A stretch of 14,988 nt of DNA from DASZHJ01 sp035581425 (GTDB lineage Bacteria > Pseudomonadota > Alphaproteobacteria > ATCC43930 > CGMCC-115725). The DNA lies in NCBI GenBank assembly GCA_035581425.1, contig DATJVP010000015.1, positions 1-14,988 on the forward strand, in the 5' to 3' direction. The position numbers were made by a program, and so were the translations under genes. Below the pieces are notes generated by a model. The model searched no databases. It worked only from the letters and a program-made list of their open reading frames with translations, and was not told the DNA's origin. This document shows, piece by piece, positions 1-7,668 of this stretch; positions within the stretch are counted from its first letter, which is position 1; each line of letters opens with the position of its first letter.

Positions 1-683
1 GGGCGGGTGCGTACGGCCTCGCCGAGCCGCAACCCCGTCAGGCTGGGGCGCTGCTCGCCGTGCTCGAAGGGATCGCCGTCGGGCGCGAGGCCGCGGCGGT
101 GCGGATCGGATTCGACCAGAAAGGCGGCGACGGCTCCGCCGGCAAGGACGATGCAGCCCAGCGCGAGATAGGCGCCGCGCCAGCCGAGCATCTCGATGAG
201 CCAGGCCGCAAGAGGCGGCGCCAACAACGTACCCGCGCCGATACCCGAGACTGCCACGCCGGAGGCGAAGCCGCGCCGGCGAATGAACCAGCGTTGGACC
301 GCGCCGACCGAAGGTACATAGGCGAAGCCGACGCCGAGCCCGATACCCAGCCCATAGCCGACATAGATCTGCCAGAGCGCTTGCGCCTCGGAGGCCAAGA
401 CGAGCCCTCCGCCGGCGATGGCCATTCCCAGCAGAACGACGCCTCTCGGCCCGAAGCGATCTGCCAGCGGGCCGCTCAAGGCGCCGACGACGAACCAGAG
501 CGCGCCGGCGATCGAGAAGGCGAGCGACAGGCTGCCGCGCGGTGCCGCGAAGCTCTGCTGCAGCGGCGCGAAGAAGGCGGAGAAGCTGTAGGCGCCCCCG
601 AAGCCCAGGAGCATCACCGCAAAGGCGGCCCAGACGACGATCCAGCCGCGAAAGACGCGTGGCCCTGCGACGTCATGCGGCAT
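1..683 (-). CDS. MFS transporter, monocarboxylate/oxalate-formate antiporter-like (partial, C-terminus off window)
   Basis: Translating the minus strand from the ATG at 683 gives 227 residues with no stop before the window edge, so only about the first half of a roughly 400-residue, 12-helix carrier is present. Alternating hydrophobic helices are obvious, and the MFS loop 2-3 motif is GPLADRFGPR at residues 71-80. The stretch RWFIRRRGFASGVAVSGIGA (131-150) followed by a WRGAYLALG-type segment is typical of monocarboxylate or oxalate/formate antiporter-like carriers. The start lies inside the end of the upstream dehydrogenase gene, an 11-bp overlap, which indicates co-transcription. As last visible gene of a putative sulfonate operon it could move the organic acid substrate or export a product. 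Substrate is not readable from sequence. Confidence 0.85.
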   Translation of the reverse strand, partial: MPHDVAGPRVFRGWIVVWAAFAVMLLGFGGAYSFSAFFAPLQQSFAAPRGSLSLAFSIAGALWFVVGALSGPLADRFGPRGVVLLGMAIAGGGLVLASEAQALWQIYVGYGLGIGLGVGFAYVPSVGAVQRWFIRRRGFASGVAVSGIGAGTLLAPPLAAWLIEMLGWRGAYLALGCIVLAGGAVAAFLVESDPHRRGLAPDGDPFEHGEQRPSLTGLRLGEAVRTR

Positions 684-1683
684 GAGCGGCCCGCCGCATG
701 AGGTCCTCGAGCAGAGTGGGCGGCAGGGCAATGCCTTCGGCCTCGAGCCGCGCGCGGTTCGCGAGCCGCCGCTCTCCTGGGAGCCGGACGCCCGGCTGCT
801 TCAGCATTTCCTGCAGCAGCTCCTCGCAATGCGCGAGAGCGGCGTCGCCGCCGAAGGCGCTGGGATCGAAGAAGATTGCGAGCTGGCCCACGCCCGGCGG
901 ATCGCCGTTGGTGTCGAAAAAGGAACTCGCGCGGTAGCCGAAATTGGAGCCTGTGAGGCCCGCCGCGAGAAGCTCGACGACGAGTGCGAGTGAGGCGCCC
1001 TTGCCGCCGCCGAGCGCGAGCAAGGTGCCGCCGAGCGCGGCCATCGCGACCGTCGTGGGATTGCCGTCGGCGTCGAGCGCCCAGCCCGCGGGTATGGCCT
1101 CGCCCTTGCTCGCTGCGACCATGATCTTGCCGCGGGCGGCGACGCTCAGGGCCGCATCCAGCACCAGAGGGGGCGCGCCCGGGCGCGGGCAGCCAAAGGC
1201 GATGGGGTCAGTGCCGAATAGTGCGGTCTTGCCTCCCCAAGGCGCAATTGCAGCGGGCGTGTTCGCGAAGAAGAGGCTCACCAGTCCCGCCTCTGCTATG
1301 CGCTCGACTTGGTGGCCGAGCACGCCGCAATGATGCGAGCGGGCGACCGCGAGCACTGCGGCTCCGCATTCGCGAGCGGCGGGAATGGCGGCTGCGATCC
1401 CCGCATCGAGGGCAGGGTAGGCAAAGCCATTTGCGGCATCGACGCGGACGACAGCGCGTGCGGGCCGTGCGACCTCGGGAACCGCGCGGCCCGCGACCTT
1501 TCCGCAGGCGGATTGGTCCGCATAGAACGGCAGACGCGCGAGCCCATGCGTCGCGATGCCATCGAGGTCCGCCGCGACGAGCGCGGCCGCGACGGATCGC
1601 GCGTTATCGGGGGAGGTGTCGGCCGCCGCGAGCACGCGCTCGGCAAGGATTCGGAGCTCCGCGGCGGAGTGCAGGGCCGTCAT
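673..1683 (-). CDS. Ldh2/MdhC-family NAD(P)-dependent 2-hydroxyacid dehydrogenase (possible sulfolactate dehydrogenase, ComC-like)
   Basis: The 336-residue protein has the usual length and order of the malate/L-lactate dehydrogenase Ldh_2 family, which is unrelated to classical Rossmann lactate dehydrogenases. Visible marks are DGIATHGLARLPFY at 41-54, with the likely catalytic His46; the SHHCG stretch at 116-120; PWGGKTALFGTDPIAFGCPR near 148-167; VAARGKI near 181-187, in the cofactor region; and GGGKGASLALVVELLAAGLTG at 225-245. Family members oxidise or reduce malate, lactate, ureidoglycolate, diketogulonate or, in ComC, (R)-3-sulfolactate/sulfopyruvate. The gene starts 9 bp after the flavoprotein stop and overlaps the next transporter by 11 bp. 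Next to SuyAB-like genes, sulfolactate is the most attractive substrate, but that is inferred from context; ordinary malate or another hydroxyacid remains possible. Confidence 0.87.
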   Translation of the reverse strand: MTALHSAAELRILAERVLAAADTSPDNARSVAAALVAADLDGIATHGLARLPFYADQSACGKVAGRAVPEVARPARAVVRVDAANGFAYPALDAGIAAAIPAARECGAAVLAVARSHHCGVLGHQVERIAEAGLVSLFFANTPAAIAPWGGKTALFGTDPIAFGCPRPGAPPLVLDAALSVAARGKIMVAASKGEAIPAGWALDADGNPTTVAMAALGGTLLALGGGKGASLALVVELLAAGLTGSNFGYRASSFFDTNGDPPGVGQLAIFFDPSAFGGDAALAHCEELLQEMLKQPGVRLPGERRLANRARLEAEGIALPPTLLEDLMRRAAHAA

Positions 1684-1692
1684 ATCTGCGAC

Positions 1693-3414
1693 TCAGGCCG
1701 CGTGGCTCTTCAGGAGCGTCTCGCCGGGCTTGACGCGGGTGAAGCGCACGGACTCGAAATTCGGCACGATCTCCTCTCCTACCAGCCGAACCCGGCAGAA
1801 GGCGACGTCGCCCGCGGGCTTGCTCGCGGGGAAGTCCGCGCGAAAATGCGCGCCGCGGGATTCCTCGCGTGCGAGCGCCGCGGTCGCGATGGCACGGCTC
1901 ACGAGGATGAGGCTTTTGAGATTGAGCCAATCGTGCCAGGTGATGTTGAACGCCCGCTCCTGCGTCGCGACGCCCGTGCGCGCGAGCGTGTGGTCGAGCT
2001 CTGCGAGGCCGTGAAGGGCGCGCCCGAGGCTCGCGCTGTCCCGGAGAATCCCGGCGTCCTCCCACATGAGGTCGTAGAGACGCTCGCGGAGCGCCGCGAT
2101 ATCTCCGGCCGGCGCCGCGAAGGGAATCTCGGCCGCCACCGCTGCTGCGGAGAGTGCGGCTTCGTCGGGCTCCTCGAAGCGACCATTCTCGGGAACCCAG
2201 GCGGCCATGCTCTCGCCGGCGATGCCGCCGAAGACCGTCGAATTTGCGACGCCATTGCCGCCGAGCCGGTTGCCGCCGTGAACACCGCCGGTGTCCTCGC
2301 CTGCCGCAAAGAGACCGGCGAGCGACGTGCTGCAATCCCCACGGAAGACGACGCCGCCCATCATATAATGGGCGGTCGGGATCACCTCGACGCGGCCGCC
2401 CGCGAGATCGAAGCCGCAATCGGCACAGCGCTCGACCATACCCTTGAAGAGCTTCCGCACAATGTCGGGGCCGAGATGCCGCATTTCGATGTAGACGCCA
2501 CCATGCGGGGAGGTGTTCCCGGCACGGATCTCCTCGAACATTGCGCGGCTCACGATGTCGCGCGTCGCCCGTTCCGCGCGCGGATGGTATCGCGGCATGA
2601 AGCGCTCGCCGTCACCGCCAAGGAGATAGCCCCCGGAGCCGCGCAGGCCCTCCTCGAGAACCGTTCCGGTCATGCGCGTGCCGGTTCCCGCAAGAAGGCC
2701 CGTGGGGTGGAACTGCACCATCTCGATGTCGCGGAGGGCGAGCCCCGCCTCGAGCGCCATGGCGAGGCCGTCGCAGGACTTGTCGCCGGAGGGCGTGTGG
2801 TACTTGTACATGGTCGGGCCGCCACCCGTCGCCAGCAGCACCGCGCGCGCTTGCACGAAGACGAGCTCGCCGCTGCGCATGTCGATCATGAGTACGCCCG
2901 CGATGCGCTCGCCCTTCTGGGCGGGAATGAGTGCAATCGCCCGATGCTCCTCGAGGCGCTCGATCGCGCGCGCCCAAACCTGCTCGGCGAGGCGGTTGAT
3001 GATCTCGATCCCCGTCAGGTCGCCCTTGTGCACGGTGCGGTCGAAGGTCTGGCCGGCGAAGGCCTTCTGATGCACCGTGCCGTCGGGATTCCGGTCGAAG
3101 TAGCAGCCGAGCTCGTTCTCGAGCTCGCGGATACGCTGCTGTGCCACCGTCACGAGGGTCCAGGCGAGATCCTGATCGTTGAGCCAAGCGCCGCCCTCGA
3201 TCGTATCCATGAAATGCCGCTCCGCGGAATCTCCGGCGGCGATCGCGACGTTGTAGCCGCCCTGGACCATGCGGGTGCAGCCGCATTTGCCGAGGAGGCC
3301 CTTGACCGCGACGGTGACGGTTAGCCCTGCCGCCGCCTTCTTCGCGTGGAGAGCCGCAAAGAGACCGGCGCCGCCGCTGCCGAGAATGAGAATGTCGGTC
3401 CGGCGCCGCTTCAT
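1693..3414 (-). CDS. SdhA/FrdA-like flavoprotein subunit, fumarate reductase/succinate dehydrogenase superfamily
   Basis: The protein has 573 residues, close to normal SdhA length. The FAD-binding glycine motif is GSGGAG at 12-17. Residues expected for dicarboxylate chemistry are in place: His236 in QFHPTG, Arg285 in the TRDIVSR segment (counterpart of the proton-delivering Arg), His349 in TAHYMMGG and Arg383 in GGNRLGGN. Two differences stand out. The His that covalently holds FAD in SdhA/FrdA aligns with Cys46 (KCGCTRMVQGG), so FAD is probably not His-linked. The substrate-contacting Thr of the TEGCRG motif is Glu254 (LEEGLRG), preceded by about six extra residues. Its ATG overlaps the fumarase-beta stop by 4 bp. 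The partner SdhB, D and C genes are in the same run but about 4.6 kb upstream. Probably it oxidises a succinate-like compound at the membrane and passes electrons to quinone. L-aspartate oxidase is less likely given these partners. Confidence 0.88.
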   Translation of the reverse strand: MKRRRTDILILGSGGAGLFAALHAKKAAAGLTVTVAVKGLLGKCGCTRMVQGGYNVAIAAGDSAERHFMDTIEGGAWLNDQDLAWTLVTVAQQRIRELENELGCYFDRNPDGTVHQKAFAGQTFDRTVHKGDLTGIEIINRLAEQVWARAIERLEEHRAIALIPAQKGERIAGVLMIDMRSGELVFVQARAVLLATGGGPTMYKYHTPSGDKSCDGLAMALEAGLALRDIEMVQFHPTGLLAGTGTRMTGTVLEEGLRGSGGYLLGGDGERFMPRYHPRAERATRDIVSRAMFEEIRAGNTSPHGGVYIEMRHLGPDIVRKLFKGMVERCADCGFDLAGGRVEVIPTAHYMMGGVVFRGDCSTSLAGLFAAGEDTGGVHGGNRLGGNGVANSTVFGGIAGESMAAWVPENGRFEEPDEAALSAAAVAAEIPFAAPAGDIAALRERLYDLMWEDAGILRDSASLGRALHGLAELDHTLARTGVATQERAFNITWHDWLNLKSLILVSRAIATAALAREESRGAHFRADFPASKPAGDVAFCRVRLVGEEIVPNFESVRFTRVKPGETLLKSHAA

Positions 3415-4022
3415 GCCTTGACGCCGATCGCCGCCAGCGCCTTGGCGCGCCGCTCGGCCGCGATCGCGGAGACGGCGTCGTAGAGGCTCCCGCCGTGGCT
3501 ATCCATCGCGACGAGCAGGGGGCCGAATGCCTTGATCCCGAAGCGCCAAAGGCTCTCGGGGTTGAGGTCGTCGAGGTCCACATCCTCGATCGCGGTGATC
3601 CAGGTGCTCTCGAGCGCCGCCGTTCCGCCGATGATCGCCAGATAAACCCCACCCAATTCCTGGAACGCACGCTTCGACCCCTCACCGAGGCCGCCTTTGC
3701 CGATGATGATGCGCACGCCGTACTGCTCCATCAGCGGGCGTGTGAAGCGCTCCATGCGCGCACTCGTGGTGGTACCGACGCAGATCGATTGGTAGCCCGC
3801 GGGAAATTCGTTCGAGACCGGCACCGGCTTGACGTTGGGCGCGGTGTGGATCACCGCCTGTCCGCGGAGATCGAAGCGGGTCTTGCGGCCGCGGTCGAAC
3901 ATGTGGATTTGCGTGGCGTCGCGGATGCCGAAGAGTGTGCGCTCCAGCGTCACGGTGTCGTTGATGCGGAGCGCGCGGACCTGCGCTTCCGTGATCGGCA
4001 TCTCGAAGGAATGATGCGCCAC
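3411..4022 (-). CDS. Class I fumarase/tartrate dehydratase-like beta subunit (Fumerase_C domain)
   Basis: A 203-residue protein matches the C-terminal swivelling domain of class I fumarases, found as a separate subunit in TtdB-type enzymes. Diagnostic stretches are VGTTTSARM (82-90), IIIGKGGLGEG (105-115), the segment ESTWITAIEDVDLDDLNPES at 138-157, and FGPLLVAMDSHGGSLYD at 166-182. It would pair with the alpha subunit encoded 3 bp upstream to form an iron-sulfur hydro-lyase that adds water trans across a C=C next to a carboxylate. The start used is GTG at 4022; an in-frame ATG at 4001 is possible but lies inside the usual N-terminal segment. The stop overlaps the flavoprotein ATG (ATGA, 3411-3414). 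Fumarate, tartrate and sulfoacrylate are all chemically conceivable substrates; placement with SdhA- and SuyAB-like genes favours a pathway-specific one. Confidence 0.9.
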   Translation of the reverse strand: MAHHSFEMPITEAQVRALRINDTVTLERTLFGIRDATQIHMFDRGRKTRFDLRGQAVIHTAPNVKPVPVSNEFPAGYQSICVGTTTSARMERFTRPLMEQYGVRIIIGKGGLGEGSKRAFQELGGVYLAIIGGTAALESTWITAIEDVDLDDLNPESLWRFGIKAFGPLLVAMDSHGGSLYDAVSAIAAERRAKALAAIGVKA

Positions 4023-4025
4023 GAC

Positions 4026-4907
4026 TCAGGTTCCGATCTCGATGCCCGTAGGACGGATGGTCGCCACCGCCCGGCGCGCGGAGTGGCACTGGATGTTGAC
4101 GCCGACGGGGTTCATGGTGATGTGCGTCGCCGCGAGCTCGACGTGGACGGCAAATGCGGTGCCGTCGCCGCCGAGGCCTTGCGGGCCGATGCCGAGGCTG
4201 TTGACGGCTTGGCTGAGCTCGCGCTCGAGCTTCGCCCCCTCCGGGTCCGTGCAGAGGCTACCGAGCGGCCGCGTCGCCGCGATCTTCGCGAGATGCATAC
4301 AGAGGTCGGAGGTGCCGCCGACACCGACGCCGACGATGGTGGGCGGACAGACCTTGCCGCCAGCCTCGATCACGCGGTCGACGACGAAGGTCTTGATACC
4401 GTCGACGCCCTCGGCAGGTATGCACATCTTGAGGAACGAGCCGTTCTCGGAGCCGCTCCCTTTCGGGATCATCTCGATGCGAAGCTCTTCCGGCTCGTAG
4501 GAAAAGTCGATGTTGATGACCGGCACCCGCACGCCGCAGGAGGTGTGCTCATTCTTGCGGGTAATCGGGTGCACCACGGAGGAGCGCAGCGGATGCTCGC
4601 GCGTCGCGCGCGCGCAGCCGCGCTCGATCGCTTCCTTGAGCGCGGTTCCCCTGACGTCGACGTTCTCGCCGATAAGGAGGTTGTAGATGGGGATGCCGGT
4701 ATCCTGGCAAAGAAGGTTGTCGGTCTTCTCCGCGACCGCAATGTTCTCGCGCATGGTCGCGAGGATCGAGCGCGCCGTGCCGTCGCTTTCGGCAGCGTAG
4801 AGCCGGTCGAAGCCTCGCTTCACGTCCTCGGGAAGGTGCTTTAGGGCCCGGATGTAGAGGAGCTTTGCGAGCTCCTCGATCACGTCGAGATCGATGCGCA
4901 GGGTCAT
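4026..4907 (-). CDS. Class I fumarase/tartrate dehydratase-like alpha subunit, [4Fe-4S] hydro-lyase
   Basis: I start this gene at the ATG at 4907, which overlaps the permease stop as ATGA and gives 293 residues, the normal size for a split class I fumarase alpha chain. The reading frame stays open farther upstream, but that part is antisense-frame filler over the permease. Family marks are LLCQDTGIPIY (65-75), a KNEHTSCGV stretch (118-125), KGSGSENGS (149-157), GGKVCPPTIVGVGVGGTSD (183-201), PQGLGGDGTA (242-251) and NIQCHSARR (271-279). Cys67, Cys187 and Cys274 have the spacing expected of the three cluster ligands, judged from remembered Leishmania fumarase spacing. The fourth iron would be free to bind substrate. 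The pairing with the beta gene 3 bp downstream is typical. Clusters of this type are often oxygen-sensitive. Confidence 0.9.
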   Translation of the reverse strand: MTLRIDLDVIEELAKLLYIRALKHLPEDVKRGFDRLYAAESDGTARSILATMRENIAVAEKTDNLLCQDTGIPIYNLLIGENVDVRGTALKEAIERGCARATREHPLRSSVVHPITRKNEHTSCGVRVPVINIDFSYEPEELRIEMIPKGSGSENGSFLKMCIPAEGVDGIKTFVVDRVIEAGGKVCPPTIVGVGVGGTSDLCMHLAKIAATRPLGSLCTDPEGAKLERELSQAVNSLGIGPQGLGGDGTAFAVHVELAATHITMNPVGVNIQCHSARRAVATIRPTGIEIGT

Positions 4908-5791
4908 CGCTGCATACCCCATTTGCGGACGGTGCGAACCTCGATGGTGCGGAAGACCACGCTCTCCACCAGGAGTCCGATGATGATGACGGTAAAAAGT
5001 CCCGCAAACACGCGCGCGATTTCTAACTCGTTCTTGTTCTGAAAGATATACCAGCCGAGCCCGCCGGAGCCGGAGCTGACGCCGAAGACGAGCTCGGCCG
5101 CAATGAGCGTGCGCCAGGCGAAAGCCCAGCCGATCTTGAGTCCCGTGAGGATCGAGGGGAATGCTGCCGGCACAAGGATCCTCAGCACATAGGGGATTCC
5201 GCGCAGCCCGTAGTTCTGTCCGGCCATGCGGAGCGTCTCCGAGACCGCGAGGAATCCGGAATGGGTGTTGAGCGAGAGCGGCCAGAGTACGGAGTGCACG
5301 AGCACGAAGATCATGCTGGGATTGCCAAGCCCGAACCAGAGGAGTGCCAGCGGCAGGAGCGCGATCGCCGGAAGCGGATTGAGCATCGCCGTGAGCGTGC
5401 TCAGGAAATCCGTGCCGATCCGGGTCGAGACCGCGAAGGTCGTGAGCACCGCCGCGACGGCCACGCCCGCGACATAGCCCATCAGCAGCACCTTCAGCGA
5501 GACGAAAGTGCGTGCGAGGAGCTCGCCGCTGAGCACGTCGGTCCAGAACGCCGCGATGGTATTCGCGAAGGTCGGGAACATCAGGGGATTGTCCAGCCGC
5601 GCGGAGTAGAGCTGCCAGGCGAGGGCAAGAAGAATCAGGATGAAGAGCTTGCGGACTGCTCCGATATTGGTGACGCGCTCCCAATGCGAAAGCGGCCGGA
5701 GGATCTCGCCGACGTTCCGCGCGTCGAGTGTCGCGCGCACGAACTCCGGTCGCGTCGGTGGATCTTCCAGGGGCCGGGCCGCCGATTTCAT
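4904..5791 (-). CDS. ABC transporter permease, SsuC/TauC/NrtB type
   Basis: A 295-residue integral membrane protein. After a cytoplasmic N-terminus of about 45 residues it has some six hydrophobic helices (first around 48-63, last around 263-280). The coupling-helix region typical of binding-protein-dependent permeases lies around 189-220 (MAGQNYGLRGIPYVLRILVP, then PSILTGLKIGWAFAWRTLIAAEL). That segment, plus the following GGLGWYIFQNKNELE, is characteristic of the sulfonate/nitrate/taurine import family. The start forms an ATGA overlap with the ATPase stop, and its own stop overlaps the fumarase-alpha start, so all are translated from one message. A homodimer of this protein with the ATPase would form the inner-membrane channel. 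Substrate cannot be read from the permease; a small sulfonate is inferred from the neighbouring sulfo-lyase genes. Confidence 0.93.
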   Translation of the reverse strand: MKSAARPLEDPPTRPEFVRATLDARNVGEILRPLSHWERVTNIGAVRKLFILILLALAWQLYSARLDNPLMFPTFANTIAAFWTDVLSGELLARTFVSLKVLLMGYVAGVAVAAVLTTFAVSTRIGTDFLSTLTAMLNPLPAIALLPLALLWFGLGNPSMIFVLVHSVLWPLSLNTHSGFLAVSETLRMAGQNYGLRGIPYVLRILVPAAFPSILTGLKIGWAFAWRTLIAAELVFGVSSGSGGLGWYIFQNKNELEIARVFAGLFTVIIIGLLVESVVFRTIEVRTVRKWGMQR

Positions 5792-6609
5792 CGCGGCATC
5801 GCCTCCTCCTCGACCGCCTCCGAGAAGAGCATGTCGTGAATGCGCTGTCGGAGCGCCAGAAACGCCGCGTCACCGGCAGTCGCGTGCCCCGGCATCGAGT
5901 TGAGCTCGGCTTTCACCTGCCCGGGATGAGGGGAGAGCACGAGGATGCGGTTTCCCACGATAATCGCTTCCTCGATCGAATGCGTCACGAAGAGAACGGT
6001 GAAGCGAGTCTCGGCCCAGAGCTGCAGCAGTTCCTCCTGCATGCGGCGCCGAGTAAGGGCGTCGAGCGCCGCAAAGGGCTCGTCCATCAGCAATATTTCG
6101 GGCTCCATCGCCATCGCTCGTGCAATGGCGACGCGCTGCTTCATGCCGCCGGAGAGCATGTGCGGATAGACGTCCCGGAATTCGCGGAGCTTCACCTTGT
6201 CGATCGCCGCAAGCGCGCGCTCCGCTGCAACCTTTCGGGAGTAGCTCTCGCTCGCGAGCATCGGGAACATGACGTTCTGCATGACCGTTTTCCACGGCAA
6301 GAGCTGATCGAATTCCTGGAAGACCATCATCCGGTCGGGACCGGGGCGATCCACCGGCGTGCCGTTTAGTCGGATCATGCCCTCGGCGGGCCGCAGGAAT
6401 CCCCCGACGCCCTTTAGGAGCGTCGACTTCCCGCAGCCCGATGGCCCGAGCAGCACGAAGCGATCGCCGCGATGGACGCGAAAGCTCACCCGGTAGGTCG
6501 CGGTGACCAGATGCTCCTTGGTCTTGTATTGAAGAGTGACGCCGTCGACATGGAGCAGCGAGGCGTCGTCGGTGGTGAGGTGACGGACAGCCGCTGCCGA
6601 CGCGCTCAT
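5788..6609 (-). CDS. ABC transporter ATP-binding protein, SsuB/TauB type
   Basis: Starting at the ATG at 6609, which shares one base with the TGA of the binding-protein gene, gives 273 residues; an upstream in-frame ATG at 6657 would lie inside the previous gene. All nucleotide-binding signatures are present: Walker A GPSGCGKST (55-63), Q-loop FQEFDQLLPWKTV (97-109), signature LSGGMKQRVAIARA (152-165), Walker B ILLMDEPFAALD (172-183) and the switch His210 in VTHSIEEA. The LLPWKTV form after the Q-loop is usual in sulfonate/taurine/nitrate importer ATPases. It powers uptake together with the permease just downstream (4-bp overlap) and the periplasmic binding protein just upstream. Confidence 0.95.
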   Translation of the reverse strand: MSASAAAVRHLTTDDASLLHVDGVTLQYKTKEHLVTATYRVSFRVHRGDRFVLLGPSGCGKSTLLKGVGGFLRPAEGMIRLNGTPVDRPGPDRMMVFQEFDQLLPWKTVMQNVMFPMLASESYSRKVAAERALAAIDKVKLREFRDVYPHMLSGGMKQRVAIARAMAMEPEILLMDEPFAALDALTRRRMQEELLQLWAETRFTVLFVTHSIEEAIIVGNRILVLSPHPGQVKAELNSMPGHATAGDAAFLALRQRIHDMLFSEAVEEEAMPR

Positions 6610-7616
6610 CAGCTTCCCTTGACGCCGTGGATCTCCGGGAAGAAGAGCTCCTGCCAATTCTGCGGCGCAGCGTCTATCGCGTGGATCTTCTGCATGAACA
6701 CCGCGTATTTCATCACGTTCTGCGGCTCCGTAGTGAATACGTTCTCGGGATCGCGGATCATCTTCTCGACGAAATCCGCCGTGAGTTTGGATTTCTCCTC
6801 CTCGATGTAGATGGCAGCAGCCTTCTGTGGCTCCTTGTGGATGACATCCATCGCCTCGCCGAGCGCCGCGAGGAAGGCTGCGTAAATCCTTGGATTCTCG
6901 TCGTGGAACTTCCGGGTCGTCCAGACGACATTGAAGGTGTGAGGACCGCCGAGCACGTCGTAGGAGCTGAGGACGCGATGCGCGCGCGGATCCATCAGCT
7001 CCTGGTACATGAAGGGCGCACTGCCGAAATGCGCGGTGACCTCGGAATGCCCGGAGAGCAGCGCCGCCATGGCATCGGGGTGCTTCATCGAGACCGTGAG
7101 AGGATCGAGCTTGGCGAAATTCGCGTCACCGAAGGCCTGCGCTGCCGCCATCTGCAGCGTCACTGCCTGGATCGACACCTTGACCGCAGGAAGGCCGATG
7201 CGATCGCTCTCGCCGAAGTCCGCGATGGTCTTGACCTTGGGATCGACGGTGACGAGGTAGAGCGGCATCGAGTTGAGCGACGCGACGCCCTTCACCTCCT
7301 GGTGCCCGCGGGTCTTGCTCCAGATCGTGAGCAACGGGCCGACGCCGCCGGAGGGAAAATCGAGATTGCCGGAGAGCAGCGCGTCGTTCATGGAGTTGCC
7401 GGCGCCGAATTGCGCCCAAGAGACCTTAAGACCGGCGATGCCGGCCTTCGCCGCCGCCTTCTCGAGGAGCTGCTCGTGATGCATCACCGTGAGCGGGAGG
7501 TAGCTGATTCCGAATTGCTGCGCGATCCGGACCTCGCTTACCTCCGCCCGCGCGGCGGACGCGCCGAGCGCGGCGGCAGCACAAATGGCAAGGGTCCAAC
7601 GCATCGGGCGATGCAT
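6609..7616 (-). CDS. Periplasmic substrate-binding protein, NMT1/SsuA/TauA-like
   Basis: I place the start at the ATG at 7616 because it gives a clean Sec signal peptide: positively charged MHRPMR, a hydrophobic core, and an SAARA site with cleavage expected after residue 24. A GTG one codon upstream is about as plausible, with GAGGGAGA about a dozen bases before. The protein is 335 residues, usual for the family. The mature part begins EVRIAQQFGISYLPLTVMHH and continues with the GAGNSMNDALLSGNLDF type segment shared by nitrate/sulfonate/taurine receptors. It would deliver substrate to the permease/ATPase pair encoded directly downstream. A 43-bp gap containing a palindrome separates it from the anchor-subunit gene upstream, the longest break inside the run, which may allow separate control of this usually abundant protein. 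Confidence 0.93.
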   Translation of the reverse strand: MHRPMRWTLAICAAAALGASAARAEVSEVRIAQQFGISYLPLTVMHHEQLLEKAAAKAGIAGLKVSWAQFGAGNSMNDALLSGNLDFPSGGVGPLLTIWSKTRGHQEVKGVASLNSMPLYLVTVDPKVKTIADFGESDRIGLPAVKVSIQAVTLQMAAAQAFGDANFAKLDPLTVSMKHPDAMAALLSGHSEVTAHFGSAPFMYQELMDPRAHRVLSSYDVLGGPHTFNVVWTTRKFHDENPRIYAAFLAALGEAMDVIHKEPQKAAAIYIEEEKSKLTADFVEKMIRDPENVFTTEPQNVMKYAVFMQKIHAIDAAPQNWQELFFPEIHGVKGS

Positions 7617-7653
7617 CACGACGGCGATCTCCCTCGAACACGGCGCTTGTAGC

Positions 7654-7668
7654 GCGCTCTTAGAGCGC
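7654..7668. repeat. Short perfect palindrome across the SdhC-like stop codon
   Basis: GCGCTCT, a central T, then AGAGCGC forms a 15-base palindrome with 7-base arms that includes the TAA of the anchor gene. In RNA it could fold as a six-pair stem with a three-base loop. It sits just ahead of the 43-base gap before the binding-protein gene. No U-run follows, so it is not a standard terminator; it could stabilise the end of the upstream message or be a binding site. It could also be chance in GC-rich sequence. Confidence 0.35.

Noticed and set aside
673..676. ATGA overlap as the start of the left-edge MFS gene
   Set aside because: That ATG is in a different frame from the MFS protein; the in-frame ATG is at 683, giving an 11-bp overlap.
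1309..3324. Long open frame on the plus strand, 671 codons
   Set aside because: It runs antisense to the flavoprotein and dehydrogenase genes, whose products carry clear motifs; its own translation is Arg/Ala/Glu-rich without domains, as GC-rich third positions produce.
1693..3414. L-aspartate oxidase (NadB) for the flavoprotein
   Set aside because: The missing FAD-linking His is NadB-like, but SdhB- and anchor-like genes share the operon and no nadA or nadC is present.
3495..4844. Open frames on the plus strand opposite the fumarase genes, and similar frames at 11551-12930 and on the minus strand at 12933-13844
   Set aside because: All are codon-bias shadows of well-supported genes on the other strand, with no family features or start signals.
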